In this document: positions 27,867-36,795 of the stretch, piece after piece | How positions within the stretch are numbered: position 1 is the first letter of the stretch | How the letters are laid out: each line of letters begins with the position of its first letter | From: an uncultured Pelagibacteraceae bacterium | Lineage (GTDB): Bacteria > Pseudomonadota > Alphaproteobacteria > Pelagibacterales > Pelagibacteraceae | NCBI GenBank assembly: GCA_902515625.1 | Contig: CABXVD010000002.1 | Coordinates: forward strand, 1 to 61,466 | Direction of reading: 5' to 3' | DNA: 61,466 nt | Notes under the pieces: model-generated | Seen by the model: only the letters and a program-made list of their open reading frames with translations | The model's database searches: none | What the model was told of the DNA's origin: nothing | Position numbers and translations under genes: made by a program

Positions 27867-28878
27867 TTTTAATACCAAGTCTTTCTTGAGCAGCTTTTGA
27901 GGTAGTTGTAAACTCAAATCTTAATTTTTCATCTGGTTTTGCATATTTAAAGCAACCTCTTGCAGCCAACGCACCCTCATGAAAACCAGAAAGAATTAAT
28001 TTTAATTTACCTGGATAAGAACAAATATCACCAATTGCAAATATACCATTTATATTGGTCTCAAAATTTTCTGTATTAACCTCAACTTTTTTTTTATCAA
28101 TATTTAGACCCCAATCTAAAATTGGACCAAGTTGCATTATCAAACCAAAGAAACCAAGTATGTAATCAGATTTAATTTCCTTTACTTCACCTTCATCGTG
28201 TTTAATTTTAACTGAATCAATTTTATTTTCTCCTAAGACAGATTCCATTTGATATTTGGTATATAAATTTATTTTACCTTGTTCATTTAATTCTTTTACT
28301 TTTTGAACACTCGCCTCCATACCGCTAAACCCGTCTCTTCGATGTATTAGATTTACTTTAGATGTATTAGACAGTTCTATAGCCCAATCTAATGCTGAGT
28401 CTCCTCCTCCAAAAATTGAAATTGTTTTATCTTTAAAAATTGTTTTGTCTTTGACTGAGTAAAGTAAAGAGTTTCCCTCAAATTTTTCACATTCTTTTAC
28501 TGGAAATTTTCTTGGCTCAAAAGATCCTACCCCTCCTGCAATAACAATACTTGCAACATCAAATTCTTTATTTCCATTAGTTTTTATATGCCAACGATTT
28601 CCAACTTTTTTAAGTTCTTCCACTCTTTGGTTTAAATGAAAATTAAAATTAAATGGTTTTATTTGTTTTAAAAGATTATTTGTTAATTCTTCACCGGTGC
28701 ACTCAGGAATTGCTGGAATATCATAAATTGGTTTATCTGGATAAAGCTCGATACATTGCCCGCCAGCCTTATCTAAATTGTCAACTATCTCACAAGTTAG
28801 CCCAATTATTCCAAGTTGATGTGCACAAAATAAACCTGTTGGACCTGCTCCAATAATTAGTACGTCTGTTTTAATCAT
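27859..28878 (-). CDS. ferredoxin/flavodoxin-NADP+ reductase, thioredoxin reductase-like type
   Basis: The 339-residue flavoprotein has the FAD dinucleotide fold GAGPTGLFCAHQLG (about 10-23), a second motif IAGGVGSF, the NADPH fold IFGGGDSALDWAIEL (about 154-168), and the FAD-binding FAIGDICSYPGKL (about 283-295). The CxxC of thioredoxin reductases is absent, which marks the homodimeric ferredoxin-NADP reductase group (YumC type). It directly follows the 2Fe-2S ferredoxin gene with no gap, so that ferredoxin is the obvious partner. The electrons may go to the desaturase two genes upstream, an inference from position. Confidence 0.88.
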   Translation of the reverse strand: MIKTDVLIIGAGPTGLFCAHQLGIIGLTCEIVDNLDKAGGQCIELYPDKPIYDIPAIPECTGEELTNNLLKQIKPFNFNFHLNQRVEELKKVGNRWHIKTNGNKEFDVASIVIAGGVGSFEPRKFPVKECEKFEGNSLLYSVKDKTIFKDKTISIFGGGDSALDWAIELSNTSKVNLIHRRDGFSGMEASVQKVKELNEQGKINLYTKYQMESVLGENKIDSVKIKHDEGEVKEIKSDYILGFFGLIMQLGPILDWGLNIDKKKVEVNTENFETNINGIFAIGDICSYPGKLKLILSGFHEGALAARGCFKYAKPDEKLRFEFTTTSKAAQERLGIKND

Positions 28879-29199
28879 TTATCCTTGCTTTGATGGAATA
28901 TTAACCACCAGCCCATCAAGTACGTCTGAGACAATTAGTTGGCAGCTTAATCGACTATTTTTTTTGGGTTCAAATGCCATATCTAACATATCTTCCTCAC
29001 CATCTTCTTTTTTTGGAAGCTTATCTAGCCACTCTTCGTTAACATATACGTGGCAAGTAGCACATGACATCCCACCACCACAATCAGCATCAATACCAGG
29101 AATGTCATTTTGGATTGCACCCTCCATCACAGTCAACCCATTTTGAACATCAATTGTATGGGTTTTATCATCGTGCGTATTGTATGTAATTTTTGGCAT
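28879..29199 (-). CDS. 2Fe-2S ferredoxin, adrenodoxin type
   Basis: The 106-residue protein has the cluster-binding pattern [17 protein letters not shown] (about 38-54), three Cys in C-x5-C-x2-C, and the fourth in [11 protein letters not shown] (about 83-93). That spacing and the C-terminal [10 protein letters not shown] are typical of adrenodoxin/putidaredoxin-like ferredoxins that serve oxygenases or iron-sulfur assembly. No hsc/isc genes are nearby. It stands between the desaturase-like gene and the ferredoxin reductase gene on one strand. Confidence 0.93.
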   Translation of the reverse strand: MPKITYNTHDDKTHTIDVQNGLTVMEGAIQNDIPGIDADCGGGMSCATCHVYVNEEWLDKLPKKEDGEEDMLDMAFEPKKNSRLSCQLIVSDVLDGLVVNIPSKQG

Positions 29200-29260
29200 G
29201 ATTTATATATAGGCTCTTCTTTAGATAGAGCAAGTGAGTAAAGTTAGACTAAGACTATTT

Positions 29261-30262
29261 TCAGACATTTTGTAACTGTGGGATGTCTTTTTTCAAAAAA
29301 TAATCTTCATCTTTTGATTGTTTCATTATTGTTGGAATTATTTCTTTATAAGCGTCGATTAATCCCTCATTTGTTCTTGGAAGTTGATCTTTTATATGAT
29401 GATGTAATTTATCAAGATTATATGATGGTACTGTTGGAAACATATGGTGAGTTAAATGATATTCCATTTTCCAATACAAAAAGCTTAATATTGGATTTAA
29501 ATACATTTCTCTTGTAGTTAGTCTATGGTCTTTGATATTTCTTGCTAGGCCTGCATGTTGAGTGAATGAAACAAATTTGTGTAAAGTTCTTCCATAATAT
29601 TTTGGTAACAAAAAAAATAGTACTGGCAACCATGATGCAGATAATATGGACCAAAGAATAATTGCCAACCAAATAGCAACATAAACTCTTGAGTAAAATA
29701 TTGCCTTAGCTTGCTTATTTTCTGGTATACCATTTTGCATTACTTTTGTTTTTATTCCTAATGCATGCAGAATAATTTCATATGCAACACTTCTTTTAAA
29801 AAAAACTATCTCCATAAATGGAATTAAATTTATAAGTAAATTTTTTGGTGTTTCTTTTAAGTTATTTCCATATTCAATTTCATAATCAAATGGATTTTCT
29901 GTTGAATAGGTATTTCCATGATGAATGAAGTGGGTATATCTCCATCTTGTTGGTTCAAAATTAGCAAGATAGGATGATATATAATAAAAAAATTCATTTA
30001 AAAATTTTGATTTGAATGCAGTTTTATGTCCTGTTTCGTGCCATAAAGGATTAGCAAAACAATATATATTTCCATAAATCAAAAACCAAAAAGCCGACCA
30101 CCAAGTACCCCAAGTTTGATATGCTAAGAGTCCTGATATAATCAAAAGGCCAAAAAAAACTGAAACGTGTTGTAAGCCTTTTAGATCAGATTTTGTTGAA
30201 AGTTCTTTAAGAACTTTAATATCTATTTGGCATTTGTGCCATTTATCTAATTTAACTTCCAT
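29261..30262 (-). CDS. membrane fatty-acid-desaturase-like di-iron enzyme
   Basis: The 333-residue protein shows the three His boxes of the membrane desaturase/hydroxylase superfamily: WHETGHKT, THFIHHGNT and YHLTHHMFP, between hydrophobic segments. A further H in FTQHAGLARN may also be a ligand. Such enzymes use O2 and electrons from ferredoxin or similar to desaturate or hydroxylate lipids. A start at 30319 would add 19 hydrophobic residues overlapping the proteorhodopsin terminator, so I prefer the Met at 30262. It sits downstream of proteorhodopsin and upstream of a ferredoxin and its reductase. Substrate could be a fatty acid or a carotenoid; not decidable here. Confidence 0.8.
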   Translation of the reverse strand: MEVKLDKWHKCQIDIKVLKELSTKSDLKGLQHVSVFFGLLIISGLLAYQTWGTWWSAFWFLIYGNIYCFANPLWHETGHKTAFKSKFLNEFFYYISSYLANFEPTRWRYTHFIHHGNTYSTENPFDYEIEYGNNLKETPKNLLINLIPFMEIVFFKRSVAYEIILHALGIKTKVMQNGIPENKQAKAIFYSRVYVAIWLAIILWSILSASWLPVLFFLLPKYYGRTLHKFVSFTQHAGLARNIKDHRLTTREMYLNPILSFLYWKMEYHLTHHMFPTVPSYNLDKLHHHIKDQLPRTNEGLIDAYKEIIPTIMKQSKDEDYFLKKDIPQLQNV

Positions 30263-30305
30263 TTTAAGTTTATGTATAGTTATTATACATATTTTTAATA
30301 CAGGT

Positions 30306-30341
30306 AAAAAAAAGGGCAAGTATAAAAATATACCTGCCCTT
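30306..30341 (-). terminator. rho-independent terminator of the proteorhodopsin gene
   Basis: Read on the minus strand, AAGGGCAGGTATA pairs with TATACTTGCCCTT across a four-base loop. The 13-bp stem has one G-U pair, spans 30312-30341, and leads into a run of eight T (30306-30313). It begins about 20 bases after the stop codon. This strong stop isolates the proteorhodopsin message from the desaturase gene downstream. Confidence 0.88.
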
Positions 30342-30362
30342 AATTTAAATTATTAAGTAAAA

Positions 30363-31136
30363 CTACTTAGCTCTTTTTCCGCTAACACTAGTTGCAGCAG
30401 CCCAGATTACTAGACCAAATGCAATTTTGTTAATAAAGTCTGCTAAGTTGTAAACAACGTTAAGTGAGTCAGCATCTACTCCACCTGTTAGGTAACCAAA
30501 TATGTAACCTAATGGGTAAATAGCCCAACCTACAGTAACAATCATTCTCATTGCACCAAAAGCAGTTACAAGAGCCTTGCTTCCACTTTTTGCTGCAGCT
30601 TTTCCAGCTTCACCTGAGAATACTTCATAAAGAATGTATATCCAACCTGCCATTCCGACTATAAAGCCAAGAGTAGCGTTGATGTATCCAGCTTCACCTA
30701 AGTATCCACCGATTAACATTACTAATGAACCAAGTAGCAATCTCCAGAACATTCCAGAATTTGCTTTACCGATAGCTGCTAGAATTAAATAAAATTCTAC
30801 CATCTGTAATGGCACAGTAATTAACCAGTCAATATATCTGTAAACAGTTGGTGAGTCTCCAGTAGCAACCCATACTTCTCTCATGTACATGTAGTGTATG
30901 AATGCAATACCAGTTACTAGTCCAGCAACAATAACTGAAGTTCTCCAGCCTGCTGCTACGTTACCAACTTCTAAGAAAAAGAAAGCAGTCGCTGCTAACA
31001 TTCCCATAGAGATGATCCAAAATGAAATTCCTACGAAATCATCCTGATTCAACATGGTTGCGTCTGCTGCAATAGCTATACCTGAAAATCCAATCAGGGC
31101 CATAGCTGCCAAAGCAAACAATTTTAGTTTATTCAT
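30363..31136 (-). CDS. proteorhodopsin, light-driven proton pump (blue type)
   Basis: The 257-residue rhodopsin has a signal-like N-terminus (about 1-23), seven helices, and the retinal Schiff-base Lys237 in DFINKIAFG (Lys231 in standard green-PR numbering). The pump triad is complete: Asp103, Thr107, Glu114 (standard 97, 101, 108) in DWLITVPLQMVEF. The tuning position 105 is Gln (residue 111 here), which gives blue absorption in characterised proteins. His81 (standard 75), the partner of the counterion, is present. A strong Shine-Dalgarno AGAGGGAG lies 6 bases before the ATG, and a terminator follows the stop. The retinal-making genes are not in the window. Confidence 0.98.
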   Translation of the reverse strand: MNKLKLFALAAMALIGFSGIAIAADATMLNQDDFVGISFWIISMGMLAATAFFFLEVGNVAAGWRTSVIVAGLVTGIAFIHYMYMREVWVATGDSPTVYRYIDWLITVPLQMVEFYLILAAIGKANSGMFWRLLLGSLVMLIGGYLGEAGYINATLGFIVGMAGWIYILYEVFSGEAGKAAAKSGSKALVTAFGAMRMIVTVGWAIYPLGYIFGYLTGGVDADSLNVVYNLADFINKIAFGLVIWAAATSVSGKRAK

Positions 31137-31142
31137 AAAAAA

Positions 31143-31203
31143 CTCCCTCTCTAGTTAGTTTTTATTTTTTAGTTTATATAAACTAGACTTAGGTCTCCCT
31201 AAG
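31143..31203 (-). promoter_or_regulatory. structured leader of proteorhodopsin with strong ribosome site
   Basis: On the minus strand, CTTAGGGAGACCTAAG (31188-31203) folds as a perfect 6-bp stem closed by a GAGA tetraloop of the GNRA type. Just downstream is the 16-base perfect palindrome TAGTTTATATAAACTA (31170-31185), then the Shine-Dalgarno AGAGGGAG (31143-31150). A possible promoter further upstream (GTGACA, 18-base gap, TATTTT, near 31225-31257) would put both in the mRNA leader. The two elements may instead be protein-binding DNA sites. Regulatory function is inferred from symmetry alone. Confidence 0.5.
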
Positions 31204-31349
31204 CCAAAGTTCACGTTAAATAGCAAATAAAAATAGATTAATGAAGAGCAAATTGTCACTAATTAACATTGATTTTACTTAATTTTTAAAATTAAATACA
31301 ATTTATAAGTTAAAAACCAAATAAATTACTAAAATCGAATCAAATAAAT

Positions 31350-33248
31350 ATGTCGGATAAATTCAACAACATTTACGATCATTCAATAAAAAATCCTGAA
31401 AAATTTTGGCAAGAGGCAGCTGAAGACATCTTTTGGTTTAAAAAACCAAGAAAAATTTTAAATAAATCAAATCCTCCCTTCTATAAATGGTATGAAGATG
31501 GAGTAACTAACACTTGTTACAATGCTTTAGACATTCATATTGATCAAGGTCGAGGTAAAAATACAGCCCTTATTTACGATAGTCCAATCACAGGTAATAA
31601 AAGTAAATTTACCTATGAGGAACTTAGATCTAAAGTTGCAAAATTTGCAGGAGCATTAAAAGCTCAAGGAGTTAATAAGGGTGATCGAGTAATTATTTAC
31701 ATGCCAATGATCCCTGAGGCAGTAATTGCAATGCTTGGGTGTGCAAGAATTGGTGCAATCCATTCTGTAGTCTTTGGTGGATTTGCATCTACTGAACTTG
31801 CAAGCAGAATTGATGATAGTAAAGCAAAACTATTAGTGACTGCTTCATGTGGTTTTGAACCTGGAAGAACAGTTGAGTATAAACCTTTAGTTGATGAAGC
31901 AATCAAAATAGCAAATCATAAAATAGAGAAGATGATTTTATTCCAAAGACCAGGTCACGAGGTAAAATTAAATGCTCCTCTTGAAATTAGCTGGGATGAA
32001 GTTGTATCTAATGCAGAACCAGCTGATTGTGTTGAGATGAACTCCAATGAGTTTGCATATATTTTATATACCTCTGGCACAACTGGAACTCCAAAAGGAA
32101 TAGTTCGAGATATCGGAGGTCACATTGTTGCTCTCAAATGGACCATGAAAAATATTTATAATATTGATACCAATGATATCTGGTGGTCAGCAAGTGATAT
32201 TGGCTGGATTGTTGGTCACTCATATATTGTTTATGCTCCTCTTTTTAAAGGATGCACAACAGTTTTATTTGAGGGTAAGCCTGTTGGAACTCCAGACGCT
32301 GGGGCTTTCTGGAAAATTATTTCAGACTATAAAGTTAAATCGTTGTTTACTGCGCCAACTGCATTTAGAGCGATCAAAAAAGAGGATCCTGAGGGTAAGT
32401 TTTTTTCAAAGTATGATCTAAGTAGCTTTGAAAGCTTATTTCTTGCTGGTGAGAGAGCTGATCCAGATACAATCAAATGGGCTGAAAATTTACTTAAAGT
32501 TCCAGTGATTGATCATTGGTGGCAAACTGAAACGAGTTGGGCAATTAGTTCAAATTGCACAGGAATAGAAATGATGGAGACTAAATATGGTTCAGCTTGC
32601 AAAGCAGTACCAGGCTATGATGTAAAAATCATCAAACCAGATCAAACTTTAGCAAAACCAAATGAAATGGGTGACATTGTAGTGAAACTCCCTTTGCCTC
32701 CTGGAACATTCCCTACCCTATGGAATGCTGACAAAAGATATAAAGAAAATTATATGACAAATTATGATGGCTACTATCAAACCTATGATGCAGGACACAT
32801 TGATGATGATGGTTACATTTGGATTATGTCTAGAACAGATGACATTATAAATGTTGCAGGTCACAGATTGTCTACTGGAGCAATAGAAGAAGTTTTATCT
32901 GAGCATCAGTCAGTTGCTGAGTGTGCTGTGTTAGGGATTGCTGATAAATTAAAAGGTCAATTACCAATTGGCTTAGTCGTTCTTAAATCTGGAGTAGATA
33001 AAGATAATGAAACAATTTCTAAAGAATGTATTCAAATGGTTAGAGCTAAAATTGGTCCTGTTGCTGCATTTAAAGTAGCAATTGTTATTAAGAGACTTCC
33101 AAAAACTAGATCAGGAAAAATCCTAAGAGCAACGATTAGAAAAATTGCTGATAAAGTTGAGTACAAAGTTCCTCCAACAATCGATGATCCAGCAATATTA
33201 AGTGAAATTAAAGAAGACTTAATCAAACATAAAATTCTAGATGGTTAA
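31350..33248 (+). CDS. prpE: propionyl-/acetyl-CoA synthetase (PrpE-like)
   Basis: The 632-residue protein is an acyl-adenylate ligase that activates propionate or another short-chain acid with CoA and ATP. The AMP-binding motif YTSGTTGTPKG (about 236-246) is present. GIVRDIGGHIVAL follows it, which resembles PrpE rather than Acs, and WWQTETSW (about 390-397), YQTYDAGH and the acetylatable Lys in RSGKILR near the C-terminus are also visible. Its 5' region is shared with the divergent proteorhodopsin promoter. The last 8 bases overlap the SMR gene. Preference for propionate is inferred from family resemblance. Confidence 0.85.
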   Translation: MSDKFNNIYDHSIKNPEKFWQEAAEDIFWFKKPRKILNKSNPPFYKWYEDGVTNTCYNALDIHIDQGRGKNTALIYDSPITGNKSKFTYEELRSKVAKFAGALKAQGVNKGDRVIIYMPMIPEAVIAMLGCARIGAIHSVVFGGFASTELASRIDDSKAKLLVTASCGFEPGRTVEYKPLVDEAIKIANHKIEKMILFQRPGHEVKLNAPLEISWDEVVSNAEPADCVEMNSNEFAYILYTSGTTGTPKGIVRDIGGHIVALKWTMKNIYNIDTNDIWWSASDIGWIVGHSYIVYAPLFKGCTTVLFEGKPVGTPDAGAFWKIISDYKVKSLFTAPTAFRAIKKEDPEGKFFSKYDLSSFESLFLAGERADPDTIKWAENLLKVPVIDHWWQTETSWAISSNCTGIEMMETKYGSACKAVPGYDVKIIKPDQTLAKPNEMGDIVVKLPLPPGTFPTLWNADKRYKENYMTNYDGYYQTYDAGHIDDDGYIWIMSRTDDIINVAGHRLSTGAIEEVLSEHQSVAECAVLGIADKLKGQLPIGLVVLKSGVDKDNETISKECIQMVRAKIGPVAAFKVAIVIKRLPKTRSGKILRATIRKIADKVEYKVPPTIDDPAILSEIKEDLIKHKILDG

Positions 33249-33573
33249 GACATATATTTTTTTAGTTGGTGCAATATTTTTTGAGGTGGCTGGAACTATG
33301 CTGTTACCAGTCTCACAAAACTTTACAAAGCTTATTCCAACTGTTGCTCTTTCAATATTTTATCTTTGCGCTTTTTATCTTTTAACTTTTGTAGTTAACA
33401 AGCTCCCAATTGCAATTGTTTACGCTACATGGAGTGGTCTTGGAATCTTTACAATAGCGATATTAGGCTACATCTTTTTCAAACAAACTTTAGCTTGGCA
33501 AGCTATAGTTGGATTATTTTTAATTGTAGTTGGTGTAATTCTTGTAAATAGTTTTACAGTTAAGCTTAACTAA
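33241..33573 (+). CDS. small multidrug resistance (SMR) family transporter
   Basis: This is a 110-residue protein with four transmembrane helices. The membrane-embedded Glu15 in helix 1 (AIFFEVAGTMLLP) corresponds to Glu14 of EmrE, which binds substrate and protons. YATWSGLG (about 60-67) and the helix 4 motif VGLFLIVVGVILVN are also as in the family. It overlaps prpE by 8 bases, and its end overlaps the convergent dihydroorotase-like gene by 8 bases. Substrates may be quaternary cations, guanidinium or compatible-solute-like compounds. Confidence 0.88.
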   Translation: MVKTYIFLVGAIFFEVAGTMLLPVSQNFTKLIPTVALSIFYLCAFYLLTFVVNKLPIAIVYATWSGLGIFTIAILGYIFFKQTLAWQAIVGLFLIVVGVILVNSFTVKLN

Positions 33574-34873
33574 ACTTTAAAGGAGTTCCTTCAGGATCTC
33601 CCAATATTTTACCATCTTGCATTTTAATTTTTCCAGCAATAATTGTATGGGTAGGTATGCCTTTAAATTTATAACCATTAAAAGGTGACCATGCACATTT
33701 ACTTTCAATATTTTCGTTTTTAATTTCTATCGTTTTATTCATGTCAATTATTGTAAAATCAGCATCGTATCCTTCTTTAATAAATCCTTTGTTGTGAATA
33801 CCAAAAATTTTAACAGGATTTTCACAAACAAGATTAATTAATTGAGATAATGATAATTTTCCATTGTTCACATGATTTAACATCACCGGCATTAAAGTTT
33901 GAACACCAGGCATTCCAGATGGAGAATTGGGGTACTCTTTGTCTTTATTTACTTTCAAATGAGGAGCGTGATCAGACCCAATTGTATCATTAAAATTGTG
34001 TCTCACCCCATACCATAACCTGTCGTAATGAGATTTGTCTCTAATAGGCGGATTCATTTGTGCGTAAGTTCCTAGTTTGTCGTAACAATCTGGCGCATAA
34101 ATAGTTAAATGTTGAGGGGTAATCTCAAAGGTAATGTTTCCTTTGTGTTGAGATAAAAAGTCAATTTCCTCTTTTGTAGTTATATGGAGAACATGAGCTT
34201 TTTTATTATATTTTTCAGCAATTCTTACAATTCTTCTGGTGGATGAGATTGCACACTCTGCACTTCTCCAAACAGGATGAGTATGAACATCTCCTTGCTT
34301 AATTAGTTTTTTATTTACTTTTAGTATGGCTTCATCTTCGGAGTGAACTGCAACAACTTTTGAAGCATTTTGAAAAACTTTATCGATATCATCCTCTTCA
34401 GCAACTAATAAATTTCCAGTTGAAGATCCTGCAAAAAGTTTAATCCCACAACAACCCTCTAAATCTTTTAAACTCGCTAAATCGTCTGCGTTATCAGCTG
34501 TTGCACCAAAGTAAAATGCATAGTTACAATACATTCTGTTTTTAGCGAGATCTAACTTTCTTTGGAACTCTTTCTTATTAGAAGTTGGTGGGTTCGTGTT
34601 AGGCATTTCAAAAACACTGGTAATACCGCCTGCAATAGCTGCTCTACTTCCTGAATGAAGATCTTCAGTATCTGTTGATCCAGGTTCTCTAAAATGAGTT
34701 TGAGTATCTATGCATCCTGGTAAAACTGTATGGTTGCTTACATCAATTATTTCTTTAGCTTCTTCAGTAATTTGACCAATCTTATGTATTTTTTTGTCTT
34801 TTATACCAACATCTATATCCTTTAATTCACCCTCAATGTAACATTTGCCATTTTTAATTATAAGATCTAACAT
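33566..34873 (-). CDS. dihydroorotase-like cyclic amidohydrolase
   Basis: The 435-residue protein has the amidohydrolase layout. The short N-terminal beta part reads LDLIIKNGKCYIEG, and the metal motif reads GCIDTQTHFREPG (about 53-65). The carboxylated Lys lies in CGIKLFAGSSTG (about 142-153), with AVHSEDE, HVLHITT and catalytic IGSDHAPH (about 297-304). Type I dihydroorotases read DxHxHFREPG; here the first His is Gln, though the rest is conserved. It may be the pyrimidine enzyme, or a related hydantoinase/allantoinase-like enzyme. No other pyrimidine gene is adjacent. Confidence 0.75.
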   Translation of the reverse strand: MLDLIIKNGKCYIEGELKDIDVGIKDKKIHKIGQITEEAKEIIDVSNHTVLPGCIDTQTHFREPGSTDTEDLHSGSRAAIAGGITSVFEMPNTNPPTSNKKEFQRKLDLAKNRMYCNYAFYFGATADNADDLASLKDLEGCCGIKLFAGSSTGNLLVAEEDDIDKVFQNASKVVAVHSEDEAILKVNKKLIKQGDVHTHPVWRSAECAISSTRRIVRIAEKYNKKAHVLHITTKEEIDFLSQHKGNITFEITPQHLTIYAPDCYDKLGTYAQMNPPIRDKSHYDRLWYGVRHNFNDTIGSDHAPHLKVNKDKEYPNSPSGMPGVQTLMPVMLNHVNNGKLSLSQLINLVCENPVKIFGIHNKGFIKEGYDADFTIIDMNKTIEIKNENIESKCAWSPFNGYKFKGIPTHTIIAGKIKMQDGKILGDPEGTPLKFS

Positions 34874-34916
34874 TTTAAGAAAATGTTATTATATTACATC
34901 TTATAATTAATCAAAT

Positions 34917-35807
34917 ATGAATATCAAAAACGTTTACATTTTAGAAGACAGGGCCATTCTTTATATAAATGGAGATGATGCTATTAGTTTTCTTCAAAAT
35001 TTAATTAGTAATGACATTGGTAAGGTTAGTGAAACCTACAGTTGCTTTGCATCATTGTTATCTCCTCAAGGTAAATTTTTATATGAATTTATAATAATCA
35101 AACATAAATCTGGTTATCTGATTGACTGCGAAAAATTACAAGCAGATGGATTATATAAACAATTAAATATTTATAAATTAAGATCAAAAGTTGAAATACT
35201 CAATCTAAGCAATGAATTTGTTGTAGCTGCGTTTAGCCATGAAAAATTTCTGACTTTTGAAAAAATAAAAGATATTCCTGGTTTTACTTTAAAATATAGA
35301 GAGGATCCTATTTTTTTAGATCCAAGAAATAAAAAATTGGGAGCAAGACTAATTATTAATTTAGAAAAACTTTACTTATCATTAAAAAAATTAGACTTAC
35401 ATGTCTCTAATCTTAAAGAATACTATTCATTTAGCCATACGCTTGGAATCGTTCCAAAAGATTTAAATAAATTACAAAATAAGATATTTGGTATTGAGTG
35501 TAATTATGAAGAATTAAATGGAATTGATTTTAAAAAAGGTTGTTATGTTGGCCAAGAAAATACTGCTAGAATTAAATTGAAAAATAAACTCTCTAAAAGA
35601 TTGTTACCAATAAATATAGTTAAAGGTGAATTGAATGAAGGTGAAAATATTTACTATGACGATAATGAAATTGGTAAAGTATTGATAGATAAAGAATATC
35701 CTTTTGCACTTATAAAATTTCTAAATATAAGTTTCGATGGATCAATTACTTTAAAAACTAAAAATGCATTAATAAATGTAACAAAACCTAATTGGATAAA
35801 TAACTAA
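34917..35807 (+). CDS. ygfZ: folate-binding YgfZ/GcvT-like protein
   Basis: The 296-residue protein resembles the GcvT barrel and carries the YgfZ signature KKGCYVGQENTARI (about 206-219) with its conserved Cys. Early motifs GDDAISFLQNLISNDI and LSPQGKFLYEF also fit. YgfZ/IBA57 proteins use folate to help assemble or repair certain 4Fe-4S enzymes, such as MiaB and, in mitochondria, aconitase. The gene stands alone between divergent and convergent neighbours. Confidence 0.88.
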   Translation: MNIKNVYILEDRAILYINGDDAISFLQNLISNDIGKVSETYSCFASLLSPQGKFLYEFIIIKHKSGYLIDCEKLQADGLYKQLNIYKLRSKVEILNLSNEFVVAAFSHEKFLTFEKIKDIPGFTLKYREDPIFLDPRNKKLGARLIINLEKLYLSLKKLDLHVSNLKEYYSFSHTLGIVPKDLNKLQNKIFGIECNYEELNGIDFKKGCYVGQENTARIKLKNKLSKRLLPINIVKGELNEGENIYYDDNEIGKVLIDKEYPFALIKFLNISFDGSITLKTKNALINVTKPNWINN

Positions 35808-35819
35808 AAATTTTTTAAT

Positions 35820-36794
35820 TTATTGACCAGACTCAGTATCTCCGGCACAACTTCCTGTGCAATCTGCTTCTGACTTAGCTTTCTGGTCAGCACGGTCTTG
35901 TTCTGTATAGGAAGCAGCTTCCTCTGCCGCTCCCATTCCTTCTCCTAAACCTCCTGACTGTATTTCAGCTGCCATTTCTTTCATTGCTGCATTGTGCGCT
36001 TCAGCATCAAAAAAATCACTTCTCATAGTTTCCAATGTTGGCATCACATCTTTACTAAATCCAGCTTCTTTAGCAGCCTTTAATACATTTGCAGTTGTCT
36101 CAGCTATACCTAATTTTTCAGCCTCAACAATAACTTCCATTTGCTTTTCAAACTCCTCAGGTGAAATTCCTCTTTTAGCAGCATCTAAAACTTCAGACTT
36201 TAAGGAAGGTTCGTCTATTACTGTTTTTGCAATATCCTCAAAACTAACAGTTTTTAAACCTAAATCATTAATATTTTTACTAACAACAAAAAGATTGAGA
36301 CCTTTTTTTTCAATTATTGTCATGTCTTTCACTAAAGAAGTTAGTTTTTCTTTTTTGATAACTTTCATTGCTTCGGAAGTTTGAAAAATTTGTTCTAACA
36401 CTTTATCTTCTAAGTTATTCATGTCCACTACAGATAAATCATTACTAATACGTTTTGGTAGTGAATTATTAATATCACCAAGTGATCTATCAAGATAATT
36501 TAGAGTTTTTTCAGTTATTTCAAAATTATTTGGATTAAAATTTTCTTTAGCAAATTCTGTAACTTGATCTATCTCATTGATAGCATCATCAAAAATTTTT
36601 GATTGTTTAGAGTCACCTGAAGGTAATGAGCTTAATTCTTTTCTAATTTTATTAGTTTCCTTTACAAATTTGTTGTAACTTTTTTCAAGTTCACCATCTG
36701 CGTAAACTAAATTATAGGAAAAAAAAGTCATTGTTATTAATACTATTATAATTCTTTTTAATTTTAATAGTTTATGATGATACACAGCAGTCAA
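35820..36794 (-). CDS. secreted helical protein, second copy of the two-gene module
   Basis: The 324-residue protein has a signal peptide (about residues 13-32, ending VYADGE) and is mostly predicted helix. The segment EFAKENFNPNNFEITEKTLNYL (about 76-97) resembles EFATDSLSKGDITSAVQAMSLV of the 823-residue protein at 20858, and both genes follow a homologous Lys-rich gene. The C-terminal part becomes Met/Ala/Gly-rich (MKEMAAEIQSGGLGEGMGAAEE) and ends with a CTGSC pair. It thus looks like a short relative without the long Met-rich body and without collagen triplets. No catalytic motif is visible. Start lies 1 base after the upstream stop. Confidence 0.65.
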   Translation of the reverse strand: MTAVYHHKLLKLKRIIIVLITMTFFSYNLVYADGELEKSYNKFVKETNKIRKELSSLPSGDSKQSKIFDDAINEIDQVTEFAKENFNPNNFEITEKTLNYLDRSLGDINNSLPKRISNDLSVVDMNNLEDKVLEQIFQTSEAMKVIKKEKLTSLVKDMTIIEKKGLNLFVVSKNINDLGLKTVSFEDIAKTVIDEPSLKSEVLDAAKRGISPEEFEKQMEVIVEAEKLGIAETTANVLKAAKEAGFSKDVMPTLETMRSDFFDAEAHNAAMKEMAAEIQSGGLGEGMGAAEEAASYTEQDRADQKAKSEADCTGSCAGDTESGQ

Positions 36795-36795
36795 T

